This document shows positions 8,073 to 16,005 of a stretch of DNA of 58,426 nucleotides, one piece after another; position 1 is the stretch's first letter; every line of letters begins with the position of its first letter. This stretch comes from Bacteroidota bacterium (GTDB lineage Bacteria > Bacteroidota > Bacteroidia > Flavobacteriales > Weeksellaceae). Made by a program: the position numbers and the translations under genes. The notes beneath the pieces were generated by a model. The model ran no database searches, was not told the origin of the DNA, and worked only from the letters and a program-made list of their open reading frames with translations. The stretch spans positions 1 through 58,426 of the forward strand of contig JAFAGO010000027.1 of the NCBI GenBank assembly GCA_023422635.1, read 5' to 3'.

Positions 8073-9773
8073 TTAGTAACCATTATTTTGTTTGTAAACT
8101 CCTTGACTGAAATTAATCTGTGCTAACGGAATAGGGCAATATTCTTCAATTCCTTTATCAAATCCGGCTTGAGAATAATAGGATCTTCTTGTTTTTTCAA
8201 CCGTGTAGTAATTGTTCATAGTTTCAGTGGCAACTCCCCAACGTACCAAATCAAAAAAGCGGCTTCCTTCCATGGCGAATTCCATTCTTCTTTCCCAGCG
8301 TAGTGCCTGTCTGGCGAAATTCTGATCCCAAGTACAATTTACGGCCGGCTGATAGGTTTTGATTAAATTATTAGAAGTATAAGAACCTGTGAAAGTTGTA
8401 CTTTGCCCTGCTCGTTCTCGCACTTGATTGATGATTGGAAGAGCGTCATTGTACTGCCCCAGTTCAATAAGCGCTTCTGCCTTCATAAGTAAAACATCGG
8501 CATAACGGATGATAATTCTGTTTTTTGTATTTCCGTAAAACGGATCAATATTCACCGTGCACCCGCAACCAACAGGAACGTTTTCTTTTAAAGAAGCGAA
8601 ATAGCCGTACGTTCCTGGACTGCGAACCCAGCTTTCCTCATAAATTTTGCCTTCGTCATATTTCCAAGGCAATCCTGGCATAGCAACGGTGTGATACAAG
8701 CGAGGATCAACCGTTACTTCATTTAAATGATTATAATCGAGATTTGATTCATTATACGTATTAAACATTGGCAAACCATCTGCTGAAGTTTTGAATGCAT
8801 TGACCAAATTCTGGCTTGGCTTGTGAAAATCACAGCATCCCAATCCTTGAGGCAAAGAAAGTACATCGCCAAAATTCAAACGACCGTACAAGGTTTGATC
8901 ATTATCCGAAAACTGAATGGAGAAAACAGATTCAGGACCGTTTTCATAGCTTCCCGGCATGAAATTATTTCCGAAATCGGAAGTCAAACTGAAATGTCCA
9001 ATCACCTGATTGGCGGCATCCACCACTTTTTGAAGCGTTGCTGAATTAACCGATGTTACCTCATTATTATCATTTTGTTCGTATGCTTGATATAATCTTA
9101 CCTTCGCAAGATAAGCGTAAGCTGCGCTTTTCTTAGGCCTTCCCACTTCGTCTTGCACCGCAGGAAGATCAGTAGCTGCTTGTTCAAAATTAGAAGCAAT
9201 GGCTTCCCATAATTCTTGATCAGATTTGTCCCTGTTTCCGATTTGAGGATAGTTTGCAGTAGGAACTGTATCATCAATGTATGGAACATATTTGAACAAA
9301 GTTTTGAGCATAAAATAAAAATGTCCCCGAACAAATTTCATTTCTGCGATCCGTTGTTTTTTATTCGGATATTCTTCTTCTGTAAGTTGATTAAGTGCCG
9401 CAATAGCTTTGTTAGCGCGTGCAATTCCTACATAATTAAGATACCATAAACGGTCGAATTCTCCAAAATCGGAACGAATATTATTGGACACTTCTAAAAA
9501 ATGAAAAGCCTGAATATCATTGGTTCCACTTCCTCCTTTATATGCATCATCCGAACGTACATTTCCATATGGCCAGAGACTGAAAGGCGTATCGTAATGG
9601 TCGTTACCCATAGCGGAGTAAGCTGCAATTACGAAACCGTCTACACTTTCTGGAGTTACTACATCTGCTTCGGACAATACAGCTCTTGGTTCTGTATCCA
9701 GAAAATCATTACATGAGGTTGATCCCAAAAGCACTGTAAGGCAGGTGATAATTGTGTATATTTTATTTTTCAT
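8073..9773 (-). CDS. SusD/RagB family nutrient-binding outer-membrane lipoprotein
   Basis: Surface lipoprotein that forms the lid of the SusC transporter and binds the glycan. The 566-residue protein has the signal LLGSTSC (Cys21), the typical SusD start NDFLDTEPRAVLSEADV, and an alpha-helical TPR-like core with the pairs RYADVLLMKAEALIELGQ and RWERRMEFAMEGSRFFDLVRWG near the C-terminus, both strong SusD hallmarks. It follows susC with a 17-bp gap in the operon. Substrate (beta-fructan) is inferred from the two GH32 genes and fructokinase. Confidence 0.95.
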   Translation of the reverse strand: MKNKIYTIITCLTVLLGSTSCNDFLDTEPRAVLSEADVVTPESVDGFVIAAYSAMGNDHYDTPFSLWPYGNVRSDDAYKGGSGTNDIQAFHFLEVSNNIRSDFGEFDRLWYLNYVGIARANKAIAALNQLTEEEYPNKKQRIAEMKFVRGHFYFMLKTLFKYVPYIDDTVPTANYPQIGNRDKSDQELWEAIASNFEQAATDLPAVQDEVGRPKKSAAYAYLAKVRLYQAYEQNDNNEVTSVNSATLQKVVDAANQVIGHFSLTSDFGNNFMPGSYENGPESVFSIQFSDNDQTLYGRLNFGDVLSLPQGLGCCDFHKPSQNLVNAFKTSADGLPMFNTYNESNLDYNHLNEVTVDPRLYHTVAMPGLPWKYDEGKIYEESWVRSPGTYGYFASLKENVPVGCGCTVNIDPFYGNTKNRIIIRYADVLLMKAEALIELGQYNDALPIINQVRERAGQSTTFTGSYTSNNLIKTYQPAVNCTWDQNFARQALRWERRMEFAMEGSRFFDLVRWGVATETMNNYYTVEKTRRSYYSQAGFDKGIEEYCPIPLAQINFSQGVYKQNNGY

Positions 9774-9790
9774 GTTGATAGAATTAAATA

Positions 9791-12700
9791 TTAAAGGGAA
9801 ATGTTTACGCCAAAATTAAGGGTTAGCGGTAGTGGATAACCATATGCCGGAGTTTCAGGATCTATCCCCGTAAAATCTTTTGATTTGATGGTCACGAGAT
9901 TTTGGGCACTGACATACATTCTAAAACTTGCTAATCCATACTGATCGATTAAACTTTTCGGAAGCGTATATCCTAACTGTAAAACCCTCAATTTTAGATA
10001 TCTGCCATTTTCTACATAATAGGTTGAAAATCTAGATTCAGCATTACTGTCAATCGTGGTCAAAGCAGGAATATCCGAATTTGGATTCTGGGGTGACCAT
10101 GCATTCAGAAGCCTCGTTCCTTTATTGGAACCTACATCGTCCACACTCCAGAAATCGGTTTGATATTTTTTAGCATTCACCACATCTACGTTTCCTACTC
10201 CTTGCCAGAACGTGGAAAGATCGAAGTTCTTGTAGGAGAAATTAAGGTTTACCCCATACATCACGCCTGGATTTGGATTCCCAATCCAAGTACGATCCTT
10301 ATCATCAATGGTTCCGTCTCCGTTCAAATCGGCGTAGCGAATTCGCCCTAAACCTTTTCCGGATTGTATGGCGGAATTATCCACCTCATCTTGAGTTCTG
10401 AATAGGCCATCAGCAACATATCCATACATTGAATTAATCGGTCTTCCTAAAATATTATCGGTCGTTCCATTTCCACCGTAATTGTTTATAACTGACTGTG
10501 GAAGTTTGGTAATTTTATTATCATTAAAGGATACATTCCCGGAAATTTCGTATCGAAAACCTCCGTTTGTTTCATTTTGATAACCAAGGGCTATTTCCAG
10601 ACCTTTGTTTTCCATTGAGGCACCGTTGATCCATTGATTTCCTCCTTCACCAATAACTGCTAAATATGGAGGAAGCACGAGAATATCGTCTGTCACTTTC
10701 TTATAAACATCTACACTACCAGTTAGTTTTTGATTAAAGAATCCAAAATCCAATCCCAGGTTTGTTTGCGTAGTGGTTTCCCATTTCAAATCATCATTTC
10801 TAAGCTGGGTAGCGACAAAGCCGGATGGTAAAAGTCCGCTTCCAACGCCGTTAATATCATATGCGGTGCCATAAGAGGTTGCCCATGTAGGATCACCTCC
10901 TGCATAATTTGCCATATACAATGCATAAACAGCTGTATTGCTGATTTCCTGATTCCCGGTTTGCCCCCAACCGGCACGCAATCTCAGATCAGAGAAGAAC
11001 GGAAATATGTTTTTTGCAAATTCTTCTTTATTAATTCTCCATCCTGCGGAAAATGCCGGAAAAGTACCGTAGCGGTTATTTTTTCCGAATCGTGAAGAAC
11101 CATCGTAGCGGATGGTTGCCGAAAATAAATAGCGCCCGTTGTAATCATAAGAAAATTTACCGAAGTACGACAGTAAGCCATACAAAGTGGAAGCTCCGCC
11201 ATTGAAAGCATCGCCGGTACCGGCATCCGGATACATATAATCTGGATCTTCGATAAGGAAGCCTTCTTTCCGAAGCCAGGTATTGTCGTACACTTCTTTG
11301 TACATTTCCAAACCGCCAAGGAGATCGAAATTGTGGTTTCCAGATTTTGCCGTATAATGTGCAGTGTTGGACCACGTCCATTTATCGGTTGTTGATTGAT
11401 CAATATTTACCGCATTCTCTGAATTTTGAAGGTATCCTGAAACGTAACTCCTTTGAAGTGCTCTCTTATAGTAACTGCTATTGTCGATACCAAAACTAGT
11501 CTTCAATGTAAGATTTTTCACCAAATTCAGTTCGGCATATACATTTCCGAAAAGACGTTGGTATTTGTATCCGTTGTCTTTATTGTAATCCAGCAAACGC
11601 ATTGGGTTCTGTCGGTCGTTCATTCCGCCAACTGGTCCACCCCAACCAATTCCATCTACAGTTCTTACCGGAATTATAGGCAAAGCACGCAATGCAGGAT
11701 CCAGAACACCTGGATCTGCTACTTCTTTTGTTCTGTTAATGGTAAAATTTTCACCTATTCTCAATTTACCATCAAAGAAATTATACGAAGTATTAATTCT
11801 AGCACCTATTCTGTTGAATTCCGTAAGTTTTACAATTCCATCACTATCGTACGATGCCAAAGAAAAAAAGTAAGAACCTTTGTTGGAACTATTGGAAACT
11901 GCTAAATCGATAGAATTGGCAACTCCCGTTTGTGAAATCACATCATACCAGTTTGTATTGGATGATTTCAATGTTTTTGCATCATCCAGATATTCGGGAA
12001 CATAAATATTATTAAGGGTAGGAACTCCGTTCTGTACACCCCAGTCGAAATTGTACATTAAGTTATTACTATTCGGATCCAAGCCATCATTTACATTCGC
12101 TTTCCATAAGACTTCTCCGTACTGATAGGCATCCAAAACAGAGGTTTTTTTGGCATACTGAGAGTAAGAAGTGTAATAGTTTAAATCTATTTTCATTCTG
12201 CCCTTTCTCCCTTTTTTGGTGGTAATAATAATAACTCCGTTTGCCGCTCTTGATCCGTAAATACTTGCAGATGAAGCATCTTTCAGGACCTGCATAGTTT
12301 CAATATCACTTGGATTGAGTTCGTGCATGCCCGCTTTTGTAGGAACACCATCGATGACATAAAGTGGATCGGTATTATTCAGGGTTCCGACTCCACGGAT
12401 CAATATTTTTGTATTTCCTCCGGAAGGAGAACCATCGGTAGAAATATTTACTCCAGCTACCCTCCCCTGCAAAGATTTTATAGGGTTTGGTTCGGCTTGT
12501 TTACTGAGATCATCCATATCAACAATAGATACAGCACCTGTGATATCCGCTTTTTTCTGGCGGGTATATCCTGTAAGAACCACCTGTTCTATATCACCTA
12601 CTTTTTCGGTGTACAAGGTTACATTGATGATAGCATTGTCTTCGGCTACTGCTTGATAAGAAGAATAATTGGGGTAAGAAAAAACAAGGCTATTACCTTT

Positions 12701-12892
12701 ATTTATTTCTGCAATTTCGTATTCTCCAGCACCGTTGGTAGAAGTAGTTTCTCCGGTTTCAGACACGGTAACAAGCACACCGCTTAAGGGCTTATTATCT
12801 GCTGAAACTACTTTGCCTTTAATTACTTCCTGTGCAAATACGTATGAGACCGGAAGCAGGCAAAATGCAATTGCAATTTTAATTTTCTTCAT
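9791..12892 (-). CDS. SusC/RagA family TonB-dependent outer-membrane transporter
   Basis: Imports oligosaccharides across the outer membrane with TonB energy. The 1033-residue product has a signal peptide ending VFAQ, a CarboxypepD_reg-like N-terminal domain (VIKGKVVSADNKPLSGVLV), a TonB-box-like stretch (EQVVLTGYTRQKKADITGA), the plug with the SusC signature (LYVIDGVP; VLKDASSASIYGSRAANGVI), and a long 22-strand-type barrel ending LNFGVNISL. It lies 7 bp after the GH32 stop and 17 bp before susD. Length and order match the family. Confidence 0.96.
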   Translation of the reverse strand: MKKIKIAIAFCLLPVSYVFAQEVIKGKVVSADNKPLSGVLVTVSETGETTSTNGAGEYEIAEINKGNSLVFSYPNYSSYQAVAEDNAIINVTLYTEKVGDIEQVVLTGYTRQKKADITGAVSIVDMDDLSKQAEPNPIKSLQGRVAGVNISTDGSPSGGNTKILIRGVGTLNNTDPLYVIDGVPTKAGMHELNPSDIETMQVLKDASSASIYGSRAANGVIIITTKKGRKGRMKIDLNYYTSYSQYAKKTSVLDAYQYGEVLWKANVNDGLDPNSNNLMYNFDWGVQNGVPTLNNIYVPEYLDDAKTLKSSNTNWYDVISQTGVANSIDLAVSNSSNKGSYFFSLASYDSDGIVKLTEFNRIGARINTSYNFFDGKLRIGENFTINRTKEVADPGVLDPALRALPIIPVRTVDGIGWGGPVGGMNDRQNPMRLLDYNKDNGYKYQRLFGNVYAELNLVKNLTLKTSFGIDNSSYYKRALQRSYVSGYLQNSENAVNIDQSTTDKWTWSNTAHYTAKSGNHNFDLLGGLEMYKEVYDNTWLRKEGFLIEDPDYMYPDAGTGDAFNGGASTLYGLLSYFGKFSYDYNGRYLFSATIRYDGSSRFGKNNRYGTFPAFSAGWRINKEEFAKNIFPFFSDLRLRAGWGQTGNQEISNTAVYALYMANYAGGDPTWATSYGTAYDINGVGSGLLPSGFVATQLRNDDLKWETTTQTNLGLDFGFFNQKLTGSVDVYKKVTDDILVLPPYLAVIGEGGNQWINGASMENKGLEIALGYQNETNGGFRYEISGNVSFNDNKITKLPQSVINNYGGNGTTDNILGRPINSMYGYVADGLFRTQDEVDNSAIQSGKGLGRIRYADLNGDGTIDDKDRTWIGNPNPGVMYGVNLNFSYKNFDLSTFWQGVGNVDVVNAKKYQTDFWSVDDVGSNKGTRLLNAWSPQNPNSDIPALTTIDSNAESRFSTYYVENGRYLKLRVLQLGYTLPKSLIDQYGLASFRMYVSAQNLVTIKSKDFTGIDPETPAYGYPLPLTLNFGVNISL

Positions 12893-12899
12893 GGTTGGG

Positions 12900-14465
12900 T
12901 TAATTAATGTTCAAAGGGATGGATTTTATATCTAAAAGGGTATTTTTAGCATCTGATGAAAGATTCAGTTCGGTGAAGGGTTGATCTGGGAAGAAAATTT
13001 CCGTCATCACACAATCGCCGTTATTAAAAAACATTTCGATGGAAGTTTTATCCAGCAATATTTTTAATTTACTGTTGGTGAATACTTTATCTAAAGGAGC
13101 GGTACTCACTTTTTCTGCAAATTTATCAGAGAAACTAAGGTCTCCGGATTTTCGGCGATCCACGAAAAGCTGTTTTTTCACATTGTCGATTCCGAATTCT
13201 ATTTGCTGCCCTGCTTTATTTTTAAGGGCAAAAGTATATACGGCGGGTTCCATTTTTGAGAAATCAAATTCGATCACTGCTTTTGCCAGATCAATCTCTT
13301 CTGAGTTCAGAATAGCGGTTGAATTTTTATTAACATTAACCTTTTTAGAAACTATTTTTCCGTAGTAATTTTCGAGTTGCTTTACTGGAATATTTCGCAA
13401 AGTATATCCTTCTGCGGTTCGCTTCAGGGTGATTTCTCTGGCAATTGTATTGGAGCCTCTCCATTTTTTAGTGGGTACAAGCGGAGAATAATCCCAGTTA
13501 GACATCCATCCCATTATGATTCTTTTATCATTCGGAACATTATCAAAACTAACACTTGCATAATTATCTCGTCCCCAATCCAGCCAAGCCACTTTTTCTT
13601 TTTCCAACTGTTTTGTAAATAATTCATCCAGACGGAAGTTTTTCCCATCAAAATCACCTACAAAATATTGTGCCGCTGATCCCCCATTCGGACCACCAGG
13701 ATTAATGTTCACAATCAGAACCCATTTCTCTTCATCAGTTCCTTCAATTTTTATTGGGAAAAGATCTGGACATTCCCAAACGCCACCATGACCACCAACA
13801 TCTTTACCAAATTCTGAAAGGAATGTCCAATCCTTTAGATTTTTTGAGCCATAAAAGTGTTGCCTATCTTGCGCTGCTAAACCCATCACCCATTGTTTTC
13901 TTTTGGCATCCCAAAAAACTTTTGGATCACGAAAATCTTTTATTCCTGGATTTTTCAATACTGGGTTATTGCTGTATTTTATCCATGTTTTTCCTTTATC
14001 CAAAGAATACGCTATCGCTTGAGATTGAGCATCAATTTCTCCTGCTTTCTCTTTTTCCATATTGTGGTAGGTAAAAATGGCGACCACGGGAACATTTTTT
14101 CCATCACCAAAACCGGAGGTATTATCCTTATCCACCACTGCGCTTCCTGAAAAAATTGCTCCTTTTTCATCATAAGGAATTGCTGGTGTAAGTTCTTCCC
14201 ATTCTATTAAATCTTTACTGATAGCGTGTCCCCAATGCATTTTACTAAAATCTGGCACACTCTGAAATGGGGTATGCTGAAAAAATAAATGGTAAGTTCC
14301 ATCCAAATAAAACAAACCATTGGGATCATTCATCCATCCATTTTGTGGAGTGAAATGATAATTAGGCCTGTACAATTGCTCTTCTAACAATGGATTATCC
14401 GTCTGCGCATCAAGACCGGAAAATAATGTTGTAGTTACAAAAATGGTTGATAAAATTTTCTTCAT
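12900..14465 (-). CDS. GH32 exo-fructosidase (levanase/inulinase-like)
   Basis: Predicted to release fructose from fructan or fructo-oligosaccharides. ATG 14465 was chosen because it gives a signal peptide (MKKILSTIFVTTTLFSGLDAQ); the longer open frame upstream only overlaps the preceding gene. The 521-residue protein has a full GH32 triad: nucleophile Asp47 in GWMNDPNG, Asp180 in FRDP and acid/base Glu231 in WECPDLF. The C-terminal beta-sandwich spans about 345-521. There is no lipobox, so it is probably periplasmic. It lies 5 bp after the MFS gene and 7 bp before susC. Levan versus inulin preference cannot be read from the sequence. Confidence 0.93.
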   Translation of the reverse strand: MKKILSTIFVTTTLFSGLDAQTDNPLLEEQLYRPNYHFTPQNGWMNDPNGLFYLDGTYHLFFQHTPFQSVPDFSKMHWGHAISKDLIEWEELTPAIPYDEKGAIFSGSAVVDKDNTSGFGDGKNVPVVAIFTYHNMEKEKAGEIDAQSQAIAYSLDKGKTWIKYSNNPVLKNPGIKDFRDPKVFWDAKRKQWVMGLAAQDRQHFYGSKNLKDWTFLSEFGKDVGGHGGVWECPDLFPIKIEGTDEEKWVLIVNINPGGPNGGSAAQYFVGDFDGKNFRLDELFTKQLEKEKVAWLDWGRDNYASVSFDNVPNDKRIIMGWMSNWDYSPLVPTKKWRGSNTIAREITLKRTAEGYTLRNIPVKQLENYYGKIVSKKVNVNKNSTAILNSEEIDLAKAVIEFDFSKMEPAVYTFALKNKAGQQIEFGIDNVKKQLFVDRRKSGDLSFSDKFAEKVSTAPLDKVFTNSKLKILLDKTSIEMFFNNGDCVMTEIFFPDQPFTELNLSSDAKNTLLDIKSIPLNIN

Positions 14466-14470
14466 TCTAG

Positions 14471-15781
14471 TTATTTTGTAAGGGTTTTGCTTAACTTTTC
14501 GAGTGATACACCTTTCGTTTCTGGCATCATAAAAATGACGAACAGCAGTTGAAATACCATGGCAATTGTAAAAAACAGAAATACACTTCCTGCGCCTATT
14601 GTTGAAAAGAGTATAGGAATTAATGATGGAATGATGGCTGCCAGTACCCAATGTGTTGTACTTCCGAACGCCTGTCCAGATGCACGAAGATGGTTTGGGA
14701 AAAGCTCTGAAATAAATACCCAAATTACCGTTCCTTGTCCGATCGCATGAGCTCCAATAAAAACAAATAAAAACAAAGGGATCGTGAAACCAGACCAATT
14801 CAGATAAAAAGCTGCAGAAACCAATCCTAATGAGATAATATACCCAAACGAACCGATATACATTAACTTTTTTCGACCTACCTTATCAATTAATGAAACA
14901 CCAATCAGGGTAAAAATCATATTCACCACACCAATCCCTATGCTGCTGAGTAAAGCTGTTTCTTTACCCAGCCCTGCTTCGGCAAAAATTCTTGGGGCGT
15001 AGTATAGAAATGCATTAATTCCTGAAAGCTGATTGAACGCCGCCATTAAAAATGCCAAAACAAGAGGAAAACGATATTTCTTCATAAAAATATTGTCGTG
15101 ACCACTATCATCATCGGAGCTATGAACTTCTTGGATTAAGACTTCAGGGTTATCATCAGGATTGATGATTTTTAGAATTCTTTTAGCTTCTTGACTTTTC
15201 GATTGCGAAATCAGCCAACGAGGGCTTTCTGGAATAGTTAAAACACATATGCTATAAATAATGGAAGGAATCGCCTGCACTCCCAACATCCAACGCCAAT
15301 CATGTTCACTCACTCCACTTATAAGATAATTGGAAAAAAATGCCATAAGGATTCCAAAAACAATATTGAATTGATACATCGACACCAAACGACCGCGGTT
15401 TTTGGAAGGCGCAATCTCAGAAATGTACGTAGGCGCAGCTATAGTAGAAACTCCGATTCCTAATCCGCCTAAAAATCTAAAAAACGCAAAAATGTAGGGA
15501 TCGTTGGCAAAAGCAGTGCCCAATGCAGAAAAAGTAAATAATACGCCTATGAGAAAGAGCGTTTTTTTCCGTCCAAGTTTGTTGGTAGGGATGCTTCCAA
15601 AAATTGCACCCAGCACTGTTCCCCAAAGTGCCATTCCCATAACCACACCACCGTGAAACGCATCAGATGTATTCCATAATGTCTGAAGTTTTTCATCGGC
15701 TCCGGAAATTACAACGGTATCAAAGCCAAATAGAAAGCCTGCAAGAGCTGCAGTGATTGACCACACTAAAATTCTGTTCAT
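14471..15781 (-). CDS. MFS sugar transporter (sugar porter family), probable fructose importer
   Basis: Inner-membrane carrier expected to bring fructose into the cytoplasm. The 436-residue protein has about 12 hydrophobic segments and the sugar-porter signatures: GFLFGFDTVVISGA in helix 1, NKLGRKKTLFL after helix 2, RFLGGLGIG, PESPRWLI before the central loop, DKVGRKKLM after helix 8, and PETKGVSLEKL at the C-terminus. It is the first gene of the operon, with about 220 bp of upstream DNA that carries a direct repeat. The B. thetaiotaomicron levan locus also contains a transporter gene of this type. Fructose as substrate is a context inference. Confidence 0.92.
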   Translation of the reverse strand: MNRILVWSITAALAGFLFGFDTVVISGADEKLQTLWNTSDAFHGGVVMGMALWGTVLGAIFGSIPTNKLGRKKTLFLIGVLFTFSALGTAFANDPYIFAFFRFLGGLGIGVSTIAAPTYISEIAPSKNRGRLVSMYQFNIVFGILMAFFSNYLISGVSEHDWRWMLGVQAIPSIIYSICVLTIPESPRWLISQSKSQEAKRILKIINPDDNPEVLIQEVHSSDDDSGHDNIFMKKYRFPLVLAFLMAAFNQLSGINAFLYYAPRIFAEAGLGKETALLSSIGIGVVNMIFTLIGVSLIDKVGRKKLMYIGSFGYIISLGLVSAAFYLNWSGFTIPLFLFVFIGAHAIGQGTVIWVFISELFPNHLRASGQAFGSTTHWVLAAIIPSLIPILFSTIGAGSVFLFFTIAMVFQLLFVIFMMPETKGVSLEKLSKTLTK

Positions 15782-15938
15782 ATTAAGAGTATTTGTTGCT
15801 CCTAATGTATCGTTGAACTTTTAATGGGTTTTTAAATATTGTTTCAATTCAATCCATATTTGAAATAGCATAATCAAAACCCAAATAAAACACTAATTAT
15901 CAAATACTTAAATATTTAACATTAAGTTAACATTTTAG

Positions 15939-15973
15939 TAAAATTATATTTATGTTACAAAAAGTTACAAAAA
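15939..15973 (-). promoter_or_regulatory. Candidate promoter and regulator-binding repeats of the fructan operon
   Basis: Two perfect tandem copies of GTTACAAAAA occupy 15954-15963 and 15964-15973. In the direction of the operon, TTTG within the upstream copy (15968-15971) is 21 bp from TAATTTTA (15939-15946), a 7-of-8 match to TAnnTTTG. A repeat with one-turn spacing over the -33 region is a plausible site for the AraC domain of the nearby sensor. The rest of the 224-bp spacer shows no gene. Confidence 0.45.
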
Positions 15974-16005
15974 TGAAACATGATTTTGGGAAATATTAAG
16001 ACATC

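Noticed and set aside
11453..12787. Plus-strand open frames of about 150 codons inside the susC gene
   Set aside because: Antisense shadows of a long, strongly supported SusC-type gene, without domain or promoter support.
14466..14798. Longer start for the GH32 exo-fructosidase
   Set aside because: The extension overlaps the MFS gene in another frame and precedes a clear signal peptide at 14465.
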